DNA of 64,000 bases, taken from contig CAWAAR010000002.1 of the NCBI GenBank assembly GCA_963780135.1, forward strand, positions 62,001-126,000, in the 5' to 3' direction. The number at the start of each line of letters is the position of its first letter. Within the stretch, counting starts at the first letter, position 1. Both the position numbers and the translations under genes were made by a program. Source of the stretch: Clostridium_AM sp963780135. Lineage in GTDB: Bacteria > Bacillota > Clostridia > Clostridiales > Clostridiaceae. The notes under the pieces are model-generated. The model did no database searches. It saw only the letters and a list, made by a program, of their open reading frames with translations, and was not told where the DNA came from. Positions 62,448 through 64,000 of this stretch are shown in pieces.

Positions 62448-62463
62448 TATGCTGCGTTTTTGC
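62431..62463 (+). terminator. Terminator overlapping the end of the DUF1934 gene
   Basis: AAACGCAGCA pairs with TGCTGCGTTT, followed by TTGCG; the stem includes the last codons and the stop. Confidence 0.8.
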
Positions 62464-62550
62464 GCGTATTATTTATATCATTAAGGTTTATGATTGATAA
62501 ATAAGGGCAATATTAATAATAATTCTATAAATAAAATGAGGTGCTTATTT

Positions 62551-62859
62551 ATGTCAAAATACTTTAATAATAAAAATGAACAGTATGAAAAAATAATACG
62601 TATTTTATGTGAATATAAAGGTATAAATAGAGATGAATTGTTAGAAATTTTGAAAGATAAGGAATGTAAATATATATTTTTCTTACTTATAAAAAAATAT
62701 GGATGTGATGATATAAAAATGATACAACAGGATTTTCCGCTTATAAATTCAAAAAACATAAATAACAATTTCAAAAAAGCAAAAGAAAAGGTTTTATTGA
62801 ATAGGAAAATAAGAAACATGTATTTTGAAGCAGATAGTATAATAGAAAAAGTTAAATAA
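62551..62859 (+). CDS. Unknown small protein, 102 residues
   Basis: Start ATG 62551, 7 bases after GAGGTG; the longer in-frame start at 62494 lacks a site. MSKYFNNKNEQYEKIIRILC, then ELLEILKDKECKYIFFLLIK and a basic helical end (FKKAKEKVLLNRKIRNMYFE). Helical, possibly an HTH-like fold; repeated KYIFFLL pattern recalls clostridial ribose/DnaA-like helices but I cannot assign a family. Lies just before pyrG, where rpoE (delta) sits in bacilli; no similarity to delta is apparent. Confidence 0.65.
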   Translation: MSKYFNNKNEQYEKIIRILCEYKGINRDELLEILKDKECKYIFFLLIKKYGCDDIKMIQQDFPLINSKNINNNFKKAKEKVLLNRKIRNMYFEADSIIEKVK

Positions 62860-62935
62860 TTTTTTTTATAAAGATAAAAAAAGAGTGGTATATAAAATAA
62901 AAGTGTGATAGTATATTAAGTATGTTTTAAAACAC

Positions 62936-62972
62936 AAAAATACCATTATATAATATATAGGGTATTTTTTAT
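62936..62972 (+). terminator. Terminator before the pyrG leader
   Basis: AAAAATACC pairs with GGTATTTTT across an AT-rich loop, followed by TATT. Confidence 0.7.
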
Positions 62973-63051
62973 TATAAAACTAATGAAAAAATTTGTCAAT
63001 AAATATTTTAGCATAATTAATAAAAATTTAAAATAAGAACATAGCTCAGAG

Positions 63052-63145
63052 CTAGTATTTGAACTAGTGGCGTACTTTTCTGAAAATCAAGAAAAGTTCT
63101 AGAATATTATTAAATTTAGGGGGTGAAGACTGCTTTTTTAAGCAG
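63052..63145 (+). promoter_or_regulatory. Structured leader of pyrG with three hairpins
   Basis: Three stems: CTAGT/ACTAG (63052-63067), ACTTTTC/GAAAAGT (63074-63097) and CTGCTT/AAGCAG (63130-63145). The strongest ribosome site, GGGGGTGAAG (63118-63127), ends 26 bases before the ATG, with the third hairpin between. pyrG in Gram-positives is commonly controlled by CTP through its leader; this layout could be such a control, but the known B. subtilis type is not clearly matched. Confidence 0.45.
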
Positions 63146-63153
63146 GAATTTTT

Positions 63154-64000
63154 ATGAGTACAAAATACGTGTTTGTAACCGGAGGAGTAGTGTCCTCATT
63201 AGGAAAAGGAATAACAGCAGCTTCATTAGGAAGACTTTTGAAGAATAGAGGATTTAAAGTTTCAATTCAAAAATTTGATCCGTACATAAATATTGACCCA
63301 GGTACAATGAGTCCATATCAACATGGAGAAGTTTTTGTAACAGAAGATGGTGCAGAAACAGATTTAGATTTAGGTCATTATGAAAGATTCATTGATGAAA
63401 ATTTAAGTAAAAATAGCAATGTTACTACAGGAAAAATTTATTGGTCTGTAATTTCGAAAGAAAGAAAAGGGGATTATTTAGGTGGTACTGTTCAAGTAAT
63501 TCCGCACATAACTAATGAAATAAAATCAAGAGTATACAGAGTTGGTAAAGAAAGAGATGTAGATGTAGTTATAACTGAAATTGGTGGAACTATTGGAGAT
63601 ATAGAATCATTACCATTTTTAGAATCTATAAGACAGATAAAATATGATGTTGGAAGAGAAAATGTATGTTTTATACATGTTACTCTTATACCATACCTAG
63701 GAAAATCAGGAGAACTTAAAACAAAACCAACTCAACATTCGGTAAAAGAATTAAGAGGTATAGGTATTCAACCAGATATAATAGTTTGTCGTTCAGAGAA
63801 GCCTCTTTATGATGATTTAAAAGAAAAAATAGGATTATTTTGTAATGTAGATAAAAATGCAGTAATTCAAAATTTAGATGCAGAAAATCTATATGAAGTT
63901 CCTTTAATGCTTCATAAGGAAGGTCTAGATACTATGGTTTGCGATAAGTTAAACTTGAAATGTAAACCAATAGACAATACTGAATGGGTTAGTATGGTAA
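63154..64000 (+). CDS. pyrG: CTP synthase, N-terminal part (3' end outside window)
   Basis: The first 282 residues of CTP synthase, running off the window. STKYVFVTGGVVSSLGKGIT AASLG is the opening P-loop; FDPYINIDPGTMSPYQHGEV, DGAETDLDLGHYERF, GKIYWSVISKERKGDYLGGT and EIGGTIGDIESLPFLESIRQ form the amidoligase active site. It aminates UTP to CTP with glutamine; the glutaminase domain would lie beyond the window. AGGA 8 bases before the ATG is the nearest ribosome site. Confidence 0.96.
   Translation, partial: MSTKYVFVTGGVVSSLGKGITAASLGRLLKNRGFKVSIQKFDPYINIDPGTMSPYQHGEVFVTEDGAETDLDLGHYERFIDENLSKNSNVTTGKIYWSVISKERKGDYLGGTVQVIPHITNEIKSRVYRVGKERDVDVVITEIGGTIGDIESLPFLESIRQIKYDVGRENVCFIHVTLIPYLGKSGELKTKPTQHSVKELRGIGIQPDIIVCRSEKPLYDDLKEKIGLFCNVDKNAVIQNLDAENLYEVPLMLHKEGLDTMVCDKLNLKCKPIDNTEWVSMV

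Noticed and set aside
1..64000. CRISPR arrays, tRNA or rRNA genes, insertion sequences
   Set aside because: No regularly spaced repeats, cloverleaf-like segments or transposase genes were noticed by reading; a tool search could still find small RNAs.

Overview
The window comes from the chromosome of a low-GC, spore-forming, Stickland-fermenting clostridium. The AT-rich codon use, strong AGGAGG-type ribosome sites, many sporulation and germination genes and two complete D-proline reductase clusters point to the Clostridium botulinum group I / C. sporogenes group. That placement is inferred from gene content and remembered families (for example the small CBO2463/CBO2479-type protein, present twice here), not from a search. 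No tRNA, rRNA, CRISPR array, insertion sequence or prophage was seen.

Region 1 (1-8.8 kb): the end of a LacI-type regulator, a DedA membrane protein, a RocB-type peptidase, a lipoprotein and a very large SF1 helicase with a C-terminal nuclease-like domain.

Region 2 (8.9-27.6 kb): the centrepiece. The sigma-54 activator PrdR is followed by two tandem clusters with the same gene order: prdC, prdA, a small protein, prdB, prdD, prdE, prdF (proline racemase) and a TauE/SafE-type membrane protein. Both prdB genes contain an in-frame UGA (codon 151) read as selenocysteine, with an almost invariant hairpin just downstream. Each cluster has its own sigma-54 promoter and a pair of upstream motifs spaced 21 bp, the likely PrdR sites. 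Cluster 1 also holds a short extra PrdA N-terminal homologue. Cluster 2 has a long structured leader. Together the genes would convert L-proline to D-proline (PrdF) and reduce it to 5-aminovalerate (PrdA/PrdB, with electron delivery by PrdC).

Region 3 (27.6-37.1 kb): two overlapping small ORFs, a palindromic repeat element, a 3-methyladenine glycosylase, a GIY-YIG/flavin-domain fusion, a mannose-1-phosphate guanylyltransferase with a sigma-K-like promoter, a larC-larE-larB nickel-pincer cofactor operon without larA, a radical SAM protein and a solute-binding lipoprotein.

Region 4 (37.1-57.6 kb): mostly spore biology. Two divergent glycosyltransferase/CotS pairs (CotSA/CotS-like), a further CotS protein, yabG, veg, sipL, cyanophycinase and cyanophycin synthetase, ispE, a GerA-type germinant receptor operon preceded by a small two-helix membrane gene that appears frameshifted at an A8 run, and spoIIR.

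Region 5 (57.6-64 kb): a diacylglycerol glucosyltransferase-like enzyme, ypeB without an adjacent sleB, a second copy of the palindromic element, a tRNA thiolation-type ATPase, a DUF1934 protein, a small unknown protein and the start of pyrG with a structured leader.
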